A DNA stretch of 64,000 nt from Trachythela sp. YZ-2020 (GCA_016169945.1 JADLSH010000358.1:5985001-6049000), one strand, 5' to 3'; positions 34,861-46,573 are shown, counted from the stretch's first letter. A program made the numbers and translations. The notes: a model not told the origin generated them from the letters alone.

Positions 34861-35015
34861 CCATATGCTGGCATCACTCCCATCTTACATACACGCATTT
34901 GCCATTGAAGAAGTTACACTATATAGCATCATGCGCTTCTTTGTTTAGGCCTGCGGGTCGAGCGTAAGGTTGCATGTCTCAAGCCACTGCAGTTTTGAGT
35001 TTCTTTTCTTGGCAG

Positions 35016-35089
35016 GGGTAGAGCTGCCGAGTACATCATTTGCTAAACACTTGGAATTTCAAGGTGCTTTATCACAGCATCAAGAACAG
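35016..35089 (+). CDS. Host gene exon 5
   Basis: Acceptor TTGGCAG, donor CAG|GTTTGT, phase 1 to 0. It encodes GVELPSTSFAKHLEFQGALS then QHQEQ. It directly precedes the intron that holds the transposon nest. Confidence 0.62.
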
Positions 35090-36480
35090 GTTTGTTTGTA
35101 TATGATTATTAGTTTCCTGTGATGTCGTAATGGTCTATATTATATTTTGTGTTTATTGTTTAAATTACTCACGAAAATTTTCCCATGATAATTTTAGGTT
35201 TTTAGCTGAGTAGTAATATACAGGCCGATCAACCCTTATTTTTAGGGGGAGCAAGGGGGGAGCACATCATTAAAAATTCAAACATCATTAGCATATGGTA
35301 CATTAACATACAGGGGGAGCAGCGTCATTAACAGGGGGGAACAAGGGGGGATCACATCATTAAAAATTCATTAACATAAACATTAATTATATATTGACGT
35401 CATAATGATATGCAAGGCGCGTTTGGGCAAAACAGTCATTAAGCTGAGCTCAGCATTTTCGTCACAAAAAGAGTTAATCCTGACGCTTTTTATCACAATA
35501 GCTAGACGTTTCTATATATTTGCCAAGCTTTGTGTTCCAAACACAATCCGTTTCGACAACGAGTAAATAATATATTCTCGTATCTAATATCACCTTATAC
35601 GAAACGGCTTAGATAACTAATATAGCGACGCTTAACCTAGTAAAGTATTATTACCTTATGCGAAATAATAACAAGCAGAGATATAGCTTTCTAAAACGAG
35701 AAGATCTTAAGGTTTAATCGGCATAGCTAAGGTCTTATAGAGCAATACAAATATATGTTTGCCAAGCGATTGTATAAACATAGTTCTTACAGGGATTTAA
35801 ACCTTACAAAGTTTCAAGCGTTTTAGATGTAGCAGAGTGGGAAAAGCAGTAATTTTTAAGCGAGATTTACAAGCATATACAAACATTGTATATAAACATT
35901 TAGCGTTTGTTAGGTAATTACGGGCAATTAAGATTTTCTAGCTTAAAAATTTGAATAAATTTAGAATATATTATTATAGGACGGGGAAATATTGTACAAT
36001 GTACATACAACACACACAGAATTAATTTTTTAAACACATTTATTGATAATAATTTCTTTTACAGCGTTAGTAAGGTCTGCTCCTAAGAGCATATCGTTTA
36101 GGTGTCTTTTGTATCTTTAAAGAGTTCTCATATTTTTTGTCTGTCTTCGGAGGATAATCTTGCAATTACTAAATCTTAAGGTCTCCAATCTGAAATCTAC
36201 CCAATATTAAATATATTTTTAACAAAGTAAATAAGGTCTGCTTCTAAGAACGTATTATTCTTAAACTCCAAATCCTAAGAGTGAATCATTGAATCCTAAA
36301 ATTGAATATCGAGCGATGTTAGCTTCATATCGAGCGAGCCAACCTCCATATAGAGCGAGCTTAGCTTCGAGCCGAGCTCTAAGACGTAAGGATAGGCCCG
36401 AGCCGAGCTCTAACATATAAGGATAGGCCCGAGCCAAGCTTAGTATATATCTCAGAGCCTAGTATATTTTCCTCCGAGCC

Positions 36481-37470
36481 GACTTATCTTTATCTTCCTT
36501 ATCTTTATCTTCCTTATCTTTATCTTCCTTATCTTTATCTTCCTTATCTTTATCTTCCTTATCTTTATCTTCCTTATCTTTATCTTCCTTATCTTTATCT
36601 TCCTTATCTTTATCTTCCTTATCTTTATCTTCCTTATCTTTATCTTCCTTATCTTTATCTTCCTTATCTTTATCTTCCTTATCTTTATCTTCCTTATCTT
36701 TATCTTCCTTATCTTTATCTTCCTTATCTTTATCTTCCTTATCTTTATCTTCCTTATCTTTATCTTCCTTATCTTTATCTTCCTTATCTTTATCTTCCTT
36801 ATCTTTATCTTCCTTATCTTTATCTTCCTTATCTTTATCTTCCTTATCTTTATCTTCCTTATCTTTATCTTCCTTATCTTTATCTTCCTTATCTTTATCT
36901 TCCTTATCTTTATCTTCCTTATCTTTATCTTCCTTATCTTTATCTTCCTTATCTTTATCTTCCTTATCTTTATCTTCCTTATCTTTATCTTCCTTATCTT
37001 TATCTTCCTTATATTTATCTTCCTTATCTTTATCTTCCTTATCTTTATCTTCCTTATCTTTATCTTCTTTATCTTTATCTTCTTTATCTTTATCTTCCTT
37101 ATCTTTATCTTCCTTATCTTTATCTTCCTTATCTTTATCTTCCTTATCTTTATCTTCCTTATCTTTATCTTCCTTATCTTTATCTTCCTTATCTTCCTTA
37201 TCTTTATCTTCCTTATCTTTATCTTCCTTATCTTTATCTTCCTTATCTTTATCTTCCTTATCTTTATCTTCCTTATCTTTATCTTCCTTATCTTTATCTT
37301 CCTTATCTTTATCTTCCTTATCTTTATCTTCCTTATCTTTATCTTCCTTATCTTTATCTTCCTTATCTTTATCTTGCTTATCTTTATCTTCCTTATCTTT
37401 ATCTTTATCTTCCTTATCTTTATCTTCCTTATCTTTATCTTCCTTATCTTTATCTTCCTTATCTTTATCA
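36481..37470. repeat. 15-bp minisatellite, left arm of foldback
   Basis: About 65 copies of TTATCTTTATCTTCC, with a few variant units near 37012, 37070 and 37195. The open frames through it translate to KEDKD or KIKIR repeats and are artefacts of the repeat. The mirrored array in the right arm (38109-38345) has only about 16 copies. Confidence 0.95.
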
Positions 37471-38108
37471 TCGAGCGAGCTTAGCTCCAAATCGAGCGAG
37501 CTTTGCTCCATATCGAGCGAGCTTTGCTCCAAATCGAGCGAGCTTAGCTCCAAATCGAGCGAGCTTAGCTCCAAATCGAGCGATTATAGGTCAGCGGTTA
37601 TAGACAATGGCAGTCAAAGTTATATACTACAGACTAGCTTGGCTAATCCAATGACTTATGGCTTATGGCTTATGACTTATGACTTATGACTTATGACTTA
37701 TGACTTATGACTTATGACTAATGACTAATGACTTATGACTTATGACTAATGACTAATGACTTATGACTAATGACTAATGACTAATGACTTATGACTTATG
37801 ACTAATGACTAGTGACTTATGACTTATGACTAATGACTAATGAGTCATGGATCATAGTCGACTAATGACGATCATGGACAAGTCATGTACTATATAGTCA
37901 TTATTCATAAGTCATTAGTCATCAGTATCATAAGTCATAGTAAATAAGTCATAGAAATTGGAGAAAGTTAGTCGAGCCTAGTCTATATGACTATGATAAG
38001 GGAGAAAGCTTTGGTCGCCAGCTCGATTTGGAGAGCAGCTTCAACGGATTTTTGGAGCAAAGCTCGATATGGAGCAAAGCTCGCTCGATTTGGAGCTAAG
38101 CTCGATCT
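37471..38108. repeat. Centre of foldback: ATCGAGCGAGCTT repeats and GACTTAT array
   Basis: Repeats of CCAAATCGAGCGAGCTTAG (37470-37585) mirror 38020-38105. Between them about 28 copies of GACTTAT/GACTAAT (37643-37845), then a short inverted counterpart (ATAAGTCATTAGTCAT, 37907-37950), form the loop. No coding signal. Confidence 0.85.
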
Positions 38109-38345
38109 ATGATAAAGATAAGGAAGATAAAGATAAGGAAGATAAAGATAAGGAAGATAAAGATAAGGAAGATAAGGAAGATAAAGATAAGGAAGATAAA
38201 GATAAGGAAGATAAAGATAAGGAAGATAAAGATAAGGAAGATAAAGATAAGGAAGATAAAGATAAGGAAGATAAAGATAAGGAAGATAAAGATAAGGGAG
38301 ATAAAGATAAGGAAGATAAAGATAAGGAAGATAAAGATAAGATAA
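38109..38345. repeat. 15-bp minisatellite, right arm of foldback
   Basis: About 16 copies of GATAAAGATAAGGAA, the complement of the left-arm array. The length difference between arms shows that the arrays changed length after the palindrome formed. Confidence 0.95.
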
Positions 38346-39486
38346 GTCAGCTCGGAGGAAAATATACTAGGCTCTGAGATATATACTAAGCTTGGCTCGG
38401 GCCTATCCTTATATGTTAGAGCTCGGCTCGGGCCTATCCTTACGTCTTAGAGCTCGGCTCGAAGCTAAGCTCGCTCTATATGGAGGTTGGCTCGCTCGAT
38501 ATGAAGCTAACATCGCTCGATATTCAATTTTAGGATTCAATGATTCATTCTTAGGATTTGGAGTTTAAGAATAATACGTTCTTAGAAGCAGACCTTATTT
38601 ACTTTGTTAAAAATATATTTAATATTGGGTAGATTTCAGATTGGAGACCTTAAGATTTAGTAATTGCAAGATTATCCCCCGAAGACAGACAAAAAATATG
38701 AGAACTCTTTAAAGATACAAAAGACACCTAAACGATATGCTCTTAGGAGCAGACCTTACTAACGCTGTAAAAGAAATTATTATCAATAAATGTGTTTAAA
38801 TAATTAATTCTGTGTGTGTTGTATGTACATTGTACAATATTTCCCCGTCCTATAATAATATATTCTAAATTTATTCAAATTTTTAAGCTAGAAAATCTTA
38901 ATTGCCCGTAATTACCTAACAAACGCTAAATGTTTATATACAATGTTTGTATATGCTTGTAAATCTCGCTTAAAAATTACTGCTTTTCCCACTCTGCTAC
39001 ATCTAAACGCTTGAAACTTTGTAAGGTTTAAATCCCTGTAAGAACTATGTTTATACAATCGCTTGGCAAACATATATTTGTATTGCTCTATAAGACCTTA
39101 GCTATGCCGATTAAACCTTAAGATCTTCTCGTTTTAGAAAGCTATATCTCTGCTTGTTATTATTTCGCATAAGGTAATAATACTTTACTAGGTTAAGCGT
39201 CGCTACATTAGTTGTCTAAGCCGTTTCGTATAAGGTGATATTAGATACGAGAATATATTTACTCGTTGTCGAAACGGACTGTGTTTGGAACACAAAGCTT
39301 GGCAAATATATAGAAACGTCTAGCTATTGTGATAAAAAGCGTCAGGATTAACTCTTTTTGTGACGAAAATGCTGAGCTCAGCTTAAGGAGGCTCCCTACA
39401 GTTTTAATTCTGTAGCACGCAAATGTGCTCTAAGGTCCATTATTTGCTCATTTTGCAAGGTATGGTCACGAGACTTGGCCATCAGA

Positions 39487-39855
39487 TATGAGGCGCCAAA
39501 TATGACAAAATAGATTATTGTCTATGATATGTATTAGCGCAAAATATATATGTTTTCTCTAGTGAAGGATACGTTATTGATGCATGATAGACATTATAAA
39601 TAGTGAAGGATACGTTATTGATGCGTGATAGACATTAGAAATAGTGAAGGATACGTTATTGATGCGTGATAGACATTAGAAATAGACGTGTGATATGTTA
39701 ACGTCGCCTCATGTGGAGTATCAAATTCTGTAAGGATCGTGACGTATTACTTTGATCGTGATATATATCACAGATCCTGATCTATCACGAGCGTGTCGAT
39801 ACTTCATATTGTTTCATATTTAATGGCGCGAACACAAAAATACTGCAGGGGGGGA
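39487..39855. repeat. Left terminal inverted repeat of the integrase/HECT transposon
   Basis: Matches 47833-48154 inverted at high identity. It includes three copies of the GTGAAGGATACGTTATTGAT unit, a palindromic GATCGTGATATATATCAC block and ends near TACTGCAGGGGGGG. It likely holds both the transposase-binding sites and the promoter of the integrase gene. Confidence 0.9.
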
Positions 39856-39878
39856 GTTGTTTGTCATTTTTGTCTTTA

Positions 39879-40609
39879 ATGGCGGCAACACCACAAGACA
39901 TCATCCACACTTTTCTTGAGAACATTCCTAGTATTATTTCAGAGGCTCGTCGTCTACTCTACAGTGACAATATCAGTGTTCTTGAATTTAATCAAAGACG
40001 GCTTGAGGATAGTTTGTATGTGGTGAATATTCTTCATCAGCGTTCAGTTGAGAGAAACGAAGTTGGCGATCAACAACTCCAGGATAATCTTGCCCAATTG
40101 CTTTTCGAATTGCAATCTCTGCACTCCGAATATGGCGAACTTTGGATAGGAAATGCGAGCCCTGATCATTCAATTAGTTTCGCTTGTCCTCTTGAAGAAG
40201 GAGGGTTTGGAAGAAGGCGATATGTTCTTCCACAAAGTGCGATATTAGGCTTGCACAGAATACATCAAAATTGGTCCCAAGTTGCCCGGGAAGTAGGTGT
40301 TAGTTATCGCACGGTTTTGCGACGAAGACACCAATTTGGTTTACCAGTTAGCAGTACAAATGGGCCACGAATCACGTACACAGATATTTCGCAAACTGAT
40401 TTGTGTAACATAGTCAGGGAAGTTCTCCAAATTTTGCCAAATGCGGGTGAAACGTTTGTGCAAGGCGCATTGAGACAAAGGAATATTCATATTCAAAGAT
40501 GGAGAGTGAGAAATGCCATTCAACTTGTAGACCCGTTAAGTCGCGCAATGAGGAGAAGTGTTGCTATCCTACGCCGTGTTTACAATGTCCCATGTCCAAA
40601 TGCATTATG
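39879..40609 (+). CDS. Transposon integrase, exon 1 (N-terminal part)
   Basis: The ATG at 39879 gives MAATPQDIIHTFLENIPSII, a helical N-terminus. A helix-turn-helix-like segment follows at about residues 125-155 (LHRIHQNWSQVAREVGVSYR then TVLRRRHQFGLP), probably binding the ends. Then come LPNAGETFVQGALRQRNIHI, QRWRVRNAIQLVDPLSRAMR and YNVPCPNALW. The donor TTATG|GTTAGT splits the Trp codon (phase 2). It splices to 41248, giving [11 protein letters not shown]. This layout matches the widespread integrase core domain family of cnidarian and fish genomes. The ATG lies about 25 bp inside the terminal repeat, so transcription from the element end is likely. Confidence 0.88.
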
Positions 40610-41247
40610 GTTAGTGTTATCATCTATTTGTCTTACTGCGTGTTGAATACCATTAGAAAAAACTTAATATGGGTACATGAAGAAAAAATGTAATCTATAG
40701 CATACAACAGGACTAGATTACAGTACCTGAAAATCAAGACAGCAAATACTTTAAAAACTAGATCAACACATTCTGATCTCTGTGCAGCCCTGAACATACA
40801 TCAGTATACAGTGGAACCCCACCTTACGACTACCTCGTTAATATGCCCCCCCCCCCCCGATATTACAGCCACTTTTTTGGGGCCAGCTGCAAAAAGTTTC
40901 CTAACTAATGTACCTCGTTAATGTGGCTATTTGTGGCCATATGAATGGAGTTCCACCAATGACTTCCACTCTACTAATCGGTATCAGTAATATAATTGCC
41001 CTACAGAAGTATAATTAGATTATGATCACCAGCCTTCTGTGTGCTAAACATTTTCCAGGGTTCCACTCCAGTGCTCACTGTACTCATTGGAACATCCCCA
41101 AACAAAATATTTTGTAAGATTCCAAATCCTCAATGTGCATGAAACAACAATCAACAAAAAACTTGTGATTTTATTATTTTCTCAATTGCAGAATGGAAAT
41201 CCCTGAATTAAAAGACTTATGCAATTGTTTTTGCATTTATTTTTCAG
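40610..41247 (+). other. Intron of the integrase gene with a mariner-MITE relic
   Basis: GT...AG intron of 638 bp. At 40809-40955 a degenerate sequence starts CAGTGGAACCCCACCTTAC after TA and ends near GGAGTTCCACC, resembling pogo/mariner MITE ends. It also has a run of 13 C (about 40846-40858). Confidence 0.5.
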
Positions 41248-42061
41248 GCATATTGATGGCCATCATAAATTGATAAGATGGCGTTTAGTAATACATGGTG
41301 GCATTGATGGCTTTAGCCGAAGCATTGTTTATTTAAAATGTTCTCCTAATAATTGTGCTGCAACTGTTCTGGAGCTGTTTCAAGATGCTGTTCAAAGATT
41401 TGGATTGCCATCAAGGGTACGATCAGATCTGGGTGGTGAAAACGTCGATGTGGCAAGATTTATGTTACACCATCCTGAGCGTGGTACAAACAGAGGAAGC
41501 ATGATAACAGGAAAAAGTGTACACAATCAGAGGATCGAGCGCTTGTGGGCTGACCTTAGGAGAGTCCTTATTACATATTACATTAGATTGTTTTCACATT
41601 TGGAGAATGTGGGAGTTTTGGATGCTCTTAATGAATGTCATTTGTTAGCACTGCATTTTGTTTATCCTCCAATAATTAATAGGGCACTTAATGAGTTCAC
41701 AGAAGATTGGAACAACCATCCTCTGAGTACCGAAGGAAATCGTTCTCCTTTATCATTGTGACATTCCGGTGTTACAGCTTTAATCAATTCGAAGTACAGT
41801 GCAATTGATAGTATTATAGAAGGTGATACTAACTGGGATAACTTGGGCATTGATGATGATGGACCTTTGCCTTACCACAATGCTGATAATGATATTCAAA
41901 TCCCAGAATTTGAATTGAACCTGACAGAGGAGCAGTTGCAACAACTAAGAGGTTTAATAGATCCACTGATCGATGATGGAAATCATGGGTGTAACACATA
42001 TGTGGAGGCATTGAATGTGAACAGTGAATTTGTAAATATTGGACAAGCAGAGGAACAATAA
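41248..42061 (+). pseudogene. Transposon integrase, exon 2 (catalytic core) with an in-frame TGA
   Basis: The catalytic core shows three acidic residues: Asp in [11 protein letters not shown], Asp in [13 protein letters not shown], and Glu in [15 protein letters not shown]. The spacing between the last two is about 36 residues, the DD35E pattern of retroviral integrases and IS3-type transposases. Then follow LEFT-type helices ([37 protein letters not shown]). A TGA at 41759-41761 stands where relatives have Trp (SPLSLW). The same frame continues beyond it through HSGVTALINSKYSAIDSI and an acidic tail (DDDGPLPYHNADND, LNLTEEQLQQLRGLIDPL) to a natural stop at 42059. This copy would lose about 100 C-terminal residues but keeps the DDE core. 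Confidence 0.88.
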
Positions 42062-42427
42062 ACTATAAGAAACTTTTCATAAATATCAAAATAATATATA
42101 GCTTTGAAAAACAAATATTCCTACTTTTGGCAATGTGTGCAACTTTTGAACTGAACTCAACAATTATTTAATTAACAACATTTAAAGCATTTCCATTTAA
42201 TCATTACAATTGCCAATGAAATATGAACCAAATCAGGCCCTCAGAGATAATAACCATTATATGGAAACTACAAAAATATACACCAGCAATTGTACCAATT
42301 ATATGGAAAACAGGCTTATGATAACCAACGTTAAAACTTCTTAAGAAAGTTACACCATGAGATGTTTATTCTAACGTTTAACCCAACAAAACTGTAGTCA
42401 AGCCAAAGTTTGTGAACTTTCCATGAT
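42062..42427. other. Space between the convergent transposon genes
   Basis: AT-rich, no ORF. It must hold the 3' ends of both transcripts. ATAAA-type sequences occur near 42078 and 42160, but no polyadenylation site can be fixed. Confidence 0.45.
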
Positions 42428-42669
42428 TTACATCTTTCCAAATGCAAGTTTGCCATTCGACACAGATGTGTCCATGCACTTCATGAATTCTGCATATTCA
42501 TGATGAACTGTGGGAATCATAAGCTTGTAAAAGCAAGTATCTGTAGTTGCCAAGCCATTCTTTATTTCATTGGGAAGAAAACCAATTGCCATTTCGTCCT
42601 TTAACATAGGAAGTGATGGCCAGGCCGTCCAGAACTGGACTAGGTCCTGCAGGGTTTCTTCTTGTTCGT
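42428..42669 (-). CDS. HECT protein, last exon (C-lobe with catalytic Cys)
   Basis: Acceptor TTATTTAG, phase 1, after which it reads EQEETLQDLVQFWTAWPSLP. The C-lobe signature follows: GLATTDTCFYKLMIPTVHHE, with the Cys of TDTCF at the position of the thioester-forming cysteine of HECT ligases, about 30 residues before the end. It ends MDTSVSNGKLAFGKM and a stop. The catalytic residue is therefore kept in this copy. Confidence 0.85.
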
Positions 42670-42994
42670 CTAAATAAATAGTTAATATTACTTTAATCTT
42701 ACAGTGTACTACAGCAGTACAGTGTTTAGCATTGGATATCACAAGTCTTCAGATGCAATGATACTCTAAAGGTTATACTGTGTATGAAATGTTATACAAA
42801 ATGAAATGTTAAAAAAAGTGTTCCTTACTTCAGAAAAATCCACTACAGTATAAATAACTTCTGGGCATTAAAAATTGGAGGCTAGTAGCAAACCAGAAAT
42901 CTGAATAGAATAATGGCATGTAGATTGATCTAAAATTTACCCAGTTGCTGTGCATATTAAATTTATCAAGACTATTGCAACATACAACTTTTAC

Positions 42995-43400
42995 CTCGAA
43001 TGTCAAGATCTTCTAAGTATCTTTCCATAAATCGTTTTGAGTTGAGCTGCACCTCGTCACTAGCATCATCAAACTTGATAAGTTGCTTCAGATCTTCCAG
43101 CATGATCCTTGTGCAAGGCAGGGGGAAAATGAGCGACTTAACTTCTTGATGGGTACAAGCAATATCAAGCAGACTAAGGCCCATAGACTGCTCAGATTTT
43201 AAGCCATCACGGAGGTCATCAAGAACGGGCAGGCGTTTGATAATAACTTCAGATATCACCACGCACTCATAAGCAAGAACTCTTGTATTTGAACACACTT
43301 CAATGTGCGGATAACCACCAGCAATAAGAACATCAGCCAAATTGCATGATTCACTTGGGTCCATTAATCTACTTAGCTGATTATCTGGACAAGTCAGGAG
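42995..43400 (-). CDS. HECT protein, exon before last
   Basis: Acceptor TTTTTAAG at 43401, phase 0; donor CGAG|GTAAAA at 42995, phase 1, matching the next exon. It encodes LLTCPDNQLSRLMDPSESCN and IEVCSNTRVLAYECVVISEV to FMERYLEDLDIRG. It corresponds to the variable middle of the HECT region between the N- and C-lobes in the transposon-linked G2/M E3-like proteins, as far as I can recall. Confidence 0.75.
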
Positions 43401-43671
43401 CTTAAAAATACACAAGAAAAACTTACATGCTAATTCGCTGCTCAGTGCAGTGAAACAATACAATTGGGTATTGTGGTAGTAAAAGAAACTTTGGTAGTAA
43501 AAGAAACAGTGCAACATTGTGCGTGTGGACAAAACAAACAGTGCAACATTGTGCGTGTGGACAAAACCGACTGTCATTGATTTTTAAAAAAAAATTTATG
43601 TGCTTTTGGCAGTAGCATAGCCAGTGGATGATTACAAGTGGAAATTATAGACTTACAGTTTTTATAATTAC

Positions 43672-44243
43672 CTCATTAAGTTTTTCGCGCAAACAAGGGT
43701 CTGGTATATCCTGTATGGAAAGGTGGCCCAATACACTATCACGACATCCACTCACAACATAACTGATAACAGCGGGTGAAAGTCCTGGAATTCCTCGACA
43801 TTTGTTAATTATAGCATGCAAAATCACCCTCCCAACCATTTTATAGAAATGGCTTGAGATCAATTCATAATTATTGATCGGTAAGAGGTGACCAGTTTCA
43901 CCTTCAAAAACTTGCATCCCGTTAAAATTGCCTCTGACAAGTTCTTTCATCAGCAAATGAAAAAACTCCCTTTTCGGACCACCTGCATCAATCCCTAGCT
44001 CAAATACACCTGATGAAATGAACTGAACATAAAGGGGCAACGAATATCGAATGATGGATTCTTGTATTTCTTTAGCAACTGTGCAATCATACTTTTCTCT
44101 CTTGAGATAACCAAGTCCTCGTCAAGCATATGGGCAAGAGAAACATCATTGATGAATGAGCGAAGAGCATCTATTGGATTGAGTTTTCGAATTTTGGTTG
44201 CAGAAAGAGGCATCTCCCACAAACTCATCTCTTTTAAAATCAT
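43672..44243 (-). pseudogene. HECT protein, HECT N-lobe exon with a one-base frameshift
   Basis: Encodes IRKLNPIDALRSFINDVSLA and LLKKYKNPSFDIR, then, in another frame, LPLYVQFISSGVFELGIDAG and GPKREFFHLLMKELVRGNF. The GIDAGGPKREFF block is the HECT hallmark near the start of the N-lobe. One base is missing near 44040, where FDIR should run into LPLYV. The donor GAG|GTAATT at 43672 is phase 0. The acceptor at 44244 does not fit the phase of the CUE exon in the same frame, so a small exon or alternative acceptor was missed, or there is another frame lesion. Confidence 0.8.
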
Positions 44244-44676
44244 CTGAAATTAAAATTTTATAATATTGAAAGAAATTAGGTAAATATTTTAAATGACTCA
44301 AAGCTAGTTAAGCTACTGTAAGTTATATTATTCAATGCATTCAGGAATTGAATAATAATTGAAGAGTTTTGTAGATGGAAAATTATTGAGTGTAAATTAT
44401 ATACATTTATTAGACCTAACCAGGAACAGCTGTGAAAAATGCAACTATAGGTCCCTGGCAGGAATTGAATCGCAGGGCCACAGATTCAATTCCTGCCAGT
44501 CTAATAAATAAACTCTTCTATTCAATCGAGTGAGATGCCAACAAAATCTAGATATTCAGGAATTGAGGCTGCCAATCATAGAACACAGAGTGCTCTATGT
44601 GTATTCAAAAAAATTTGTTTAAAATATTCATAACCAGGGTCGCCTGGTCATATTACCGACCACTAACCCATATTAC
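44244..44676 (-). other. HECT gene intron with a SINE fragment
   Basis: 44405-44480 (minus) matches the SINE tail at 34783-34860 (TTGCATTTTTCAC, GGTTAGGTCTAATAAAT). Next to it lies a B-box-like GATTCAATTCCTGCCAG and its inverted copy. No other feature. Confidence 0.5.
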
Positions 44677-44947
44677 CTTCATTATCATCATGATGAGTGT
44701 CCAAGAGAAAATTTATAGCACTTGACAAATCATTTTGCTGTAAGGCATTTTCAATCCTTTCACTGCTTTCGTTGGGAAAAATCCTAAGAAGTTCCTGTCT
44801 TCTCCAAACCAAAAGTGATGATTCCGATGATTCATTGTCAACAACCACCTGGGGGTCTTGTCTAGAAGTAGGAGATGTAATACTTGTAGGCATCATTTGC
44901 AATTCATCTGATCCAAAGTCTGATCCTTCCTTGACATCAACATGTTT
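44677..44947 (-). CDS. HECT protein, CUE-domain exon
   Basis: Acceptor TTGACTAG, phase 0, encoding KHVDVKEGSDFGSDELQMMP, a Ser/Thr-rich stretch, then RRQELLRIFPNESSERIENA and LQQNDLSSAINFLLD. This is a CUE-type ubiquitin-binding motif (hydrophobic-Pro at FPNES, paired Leu near the end, about 40 residues). CUE domains bind ubiquitin, consistent with a HECT ligase downstream. It ends with an acidic HHDDNEG before the donor GAAG|GTAATA. The combination CUE plus HECT in one transposon-encoded protein is the unusual point. Confidence 0.78.
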
Positions 44948-45024
44948 CTAGTCAAAAATCAAATTATGCATGGCTACAGTTTTGTTTTATTGTATTCTTG
45001 GAAAATAATTGCAAATAATAGATA

Positions 45025-45398
45025 CCATATTTCCTCTAATTAACGCCGGGAGCGTTTATTAACTTTTTAAATAATTTAATGTGGCGTTTATTGGAGGGAG
45101 GTGTTTAATTAGTGATCAGTCCACAAAAGCAAAATTGAAAAAATGACTCTTGCTTTCCTGTATAATTTAGTATAAAATACAATGGTGAAGGCTCATTTTA
45201 AGGAACAAAACAAAGAACGATTATGTGTAATAATACTAAATGTAGTTTATTATACCTTGAATGCCACAAAAATTGTTCAAAAAATTAGAGGGAGGCGTTT
45301 ATTAGGAGGCGTTTACTCTCATATTTTATAAATTGATGCAGCGTTTATTAGAGGAGCGGCGTTTATTTTAGGCTTGGCATTTATTAGAGGAAATACAG
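45025..45398. mobile_element. TA-target MITE with (TTTATTAGAGG)-type ends
   Basis: 374 bp flanked by TA (45023-45024, 45399-45400). Ends read CCATATTTCCTCTAATTAAC and the near-complement CTGTATTTCCTCTAATAAAT. GGCGTTTATTAG-like units recur inside. It lies in an intron of the HECT gene. Mariner-type by target; no ORF. Confidence 0.72.
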
Positions 45399-46074
45399 TA
45401 GTTTTGCTTTCATAGTGGGGTGAATTGTCATTTGTCAATAACAGTCAGAGCAAAATGACTTTATACTGGCAAATTATATGTACATTGGGAGCCAGGAGCT
45501 ATGGTATTTCATTAGGAACAAATAACAATAATATTTTGACTCAAGCATATCAATATTAACCATATCAGTGGAGAATCGGTATTGGCGATATTACCTGTAT
45601 TTACCGATAAGTGTAAAACCGATATTTGAAAATACAATAAAATGTGAGTAATTTGAACCCAAAGGTTCATTTCTTCTATTGAACACACTAGTTACTAGAG
45701 TGCTGAAACTGGTAACTAGAAATATAGCTGGGTACTGGTAAACTTTAGTACTTTAAAATTCTTGTAATTTTGCATAGCAATAAACAATATAACAATAGAA
45801 ATATATTTGTGGGTACAAAAATATATAATAAACAAATTAATGATAAACAATACATTTATTATTTTCAATAATAGATTTATGTGGGTATCCATAAATATAT
45901 TTTTATACTATACTATCAGTATCGGGTATATTCCTTGGTAAATTATCGGTTATCGGTAATTTCCAATATTGGCATTATCGGTCAATCACTGAAACATTTT
46001 AGTATATCTTAACACATCAAATTTTTGAATCTCAGATAATACACATGTAAGATGTATTAGGCAGGTAAACTTAC
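45399..46074. other. HECT gene intron
   Basis: AT-rich intron sequence with a cluster of ATCGGTATT/TATCGGTAAT repeats (45570-45990). No coding signal. Confidence 0.4.
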
Positions 46075-46118
46075 ATTACTTTGTTGAGAATTGAAGTAGC
46101 TAATAATTGTTCCATCAT
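46075..46118 (-). CDS. HECT protein, small exon (44 bp)
   Basis: Acceptor TTTTGCAG, donor AAT|GTAAGT, phase 1 to 0. It encodes DGTIISYFNSQQSN. Phase continuity with its neighbours supports it. Confidence 0.6.
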
Positions 46119-46458
46119 CTGCAAAATTATTTCATTAATATTTAAATATTAAAGTAAAAAATGTTGGCCAATATAATAATAAAAAATGTAGGCTAATATA
46201 ATATAAAACATTTATATATTATATTATGTGTGTTCTTGGTGTCTACCTAATATATATTATATACATATATATTAGGTAGACACCAAGAACACCAAGTATA
46301 AGATTGCAAATCATCTCTAATCTATTTTAAGGGACCACTCTAACATTCAAGGAATACTAAGTTGATGTTAATAAACTGAAAAACATAATCACAGTTGTCA
46401 ATATTAATAATTACAATGCTGTGAGTATGTGACATACTATTGTTATTCATATTGTAAC

Positions 46459-46504
46459 CTTCAGCATCTGACGAATCTTCACTAGTATCCTCAGATGAAT
46501 CAAG
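46459..46504 (-). CDS. HECT protein, small acidic exon (46 bp)
   Basis: Acceptor TTTATAG, donor GAAG|GTTACA, phase 0 to 1. It encodes LDSSEDTSEDSSDAE, a low-complexity acidic linker. Confidence 0.6.
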
Positions 46505-46573
46505 CTATAAAATCATGAAAATCTACCATCAACAAATGACAGTTGGAAATATAGTTGACAATATTTAACTTAC

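Noticed and set aside
36452..37574. Long open frames of 339 and 371 codons on the minus strand (and 38069-38377 plus)
   Set aside because: They translate a 15-bp minisatellite in two frames (KEDKD and KIKIR repeats). All frames are open because the unit lacks stops, so there is no evidence for a protein.
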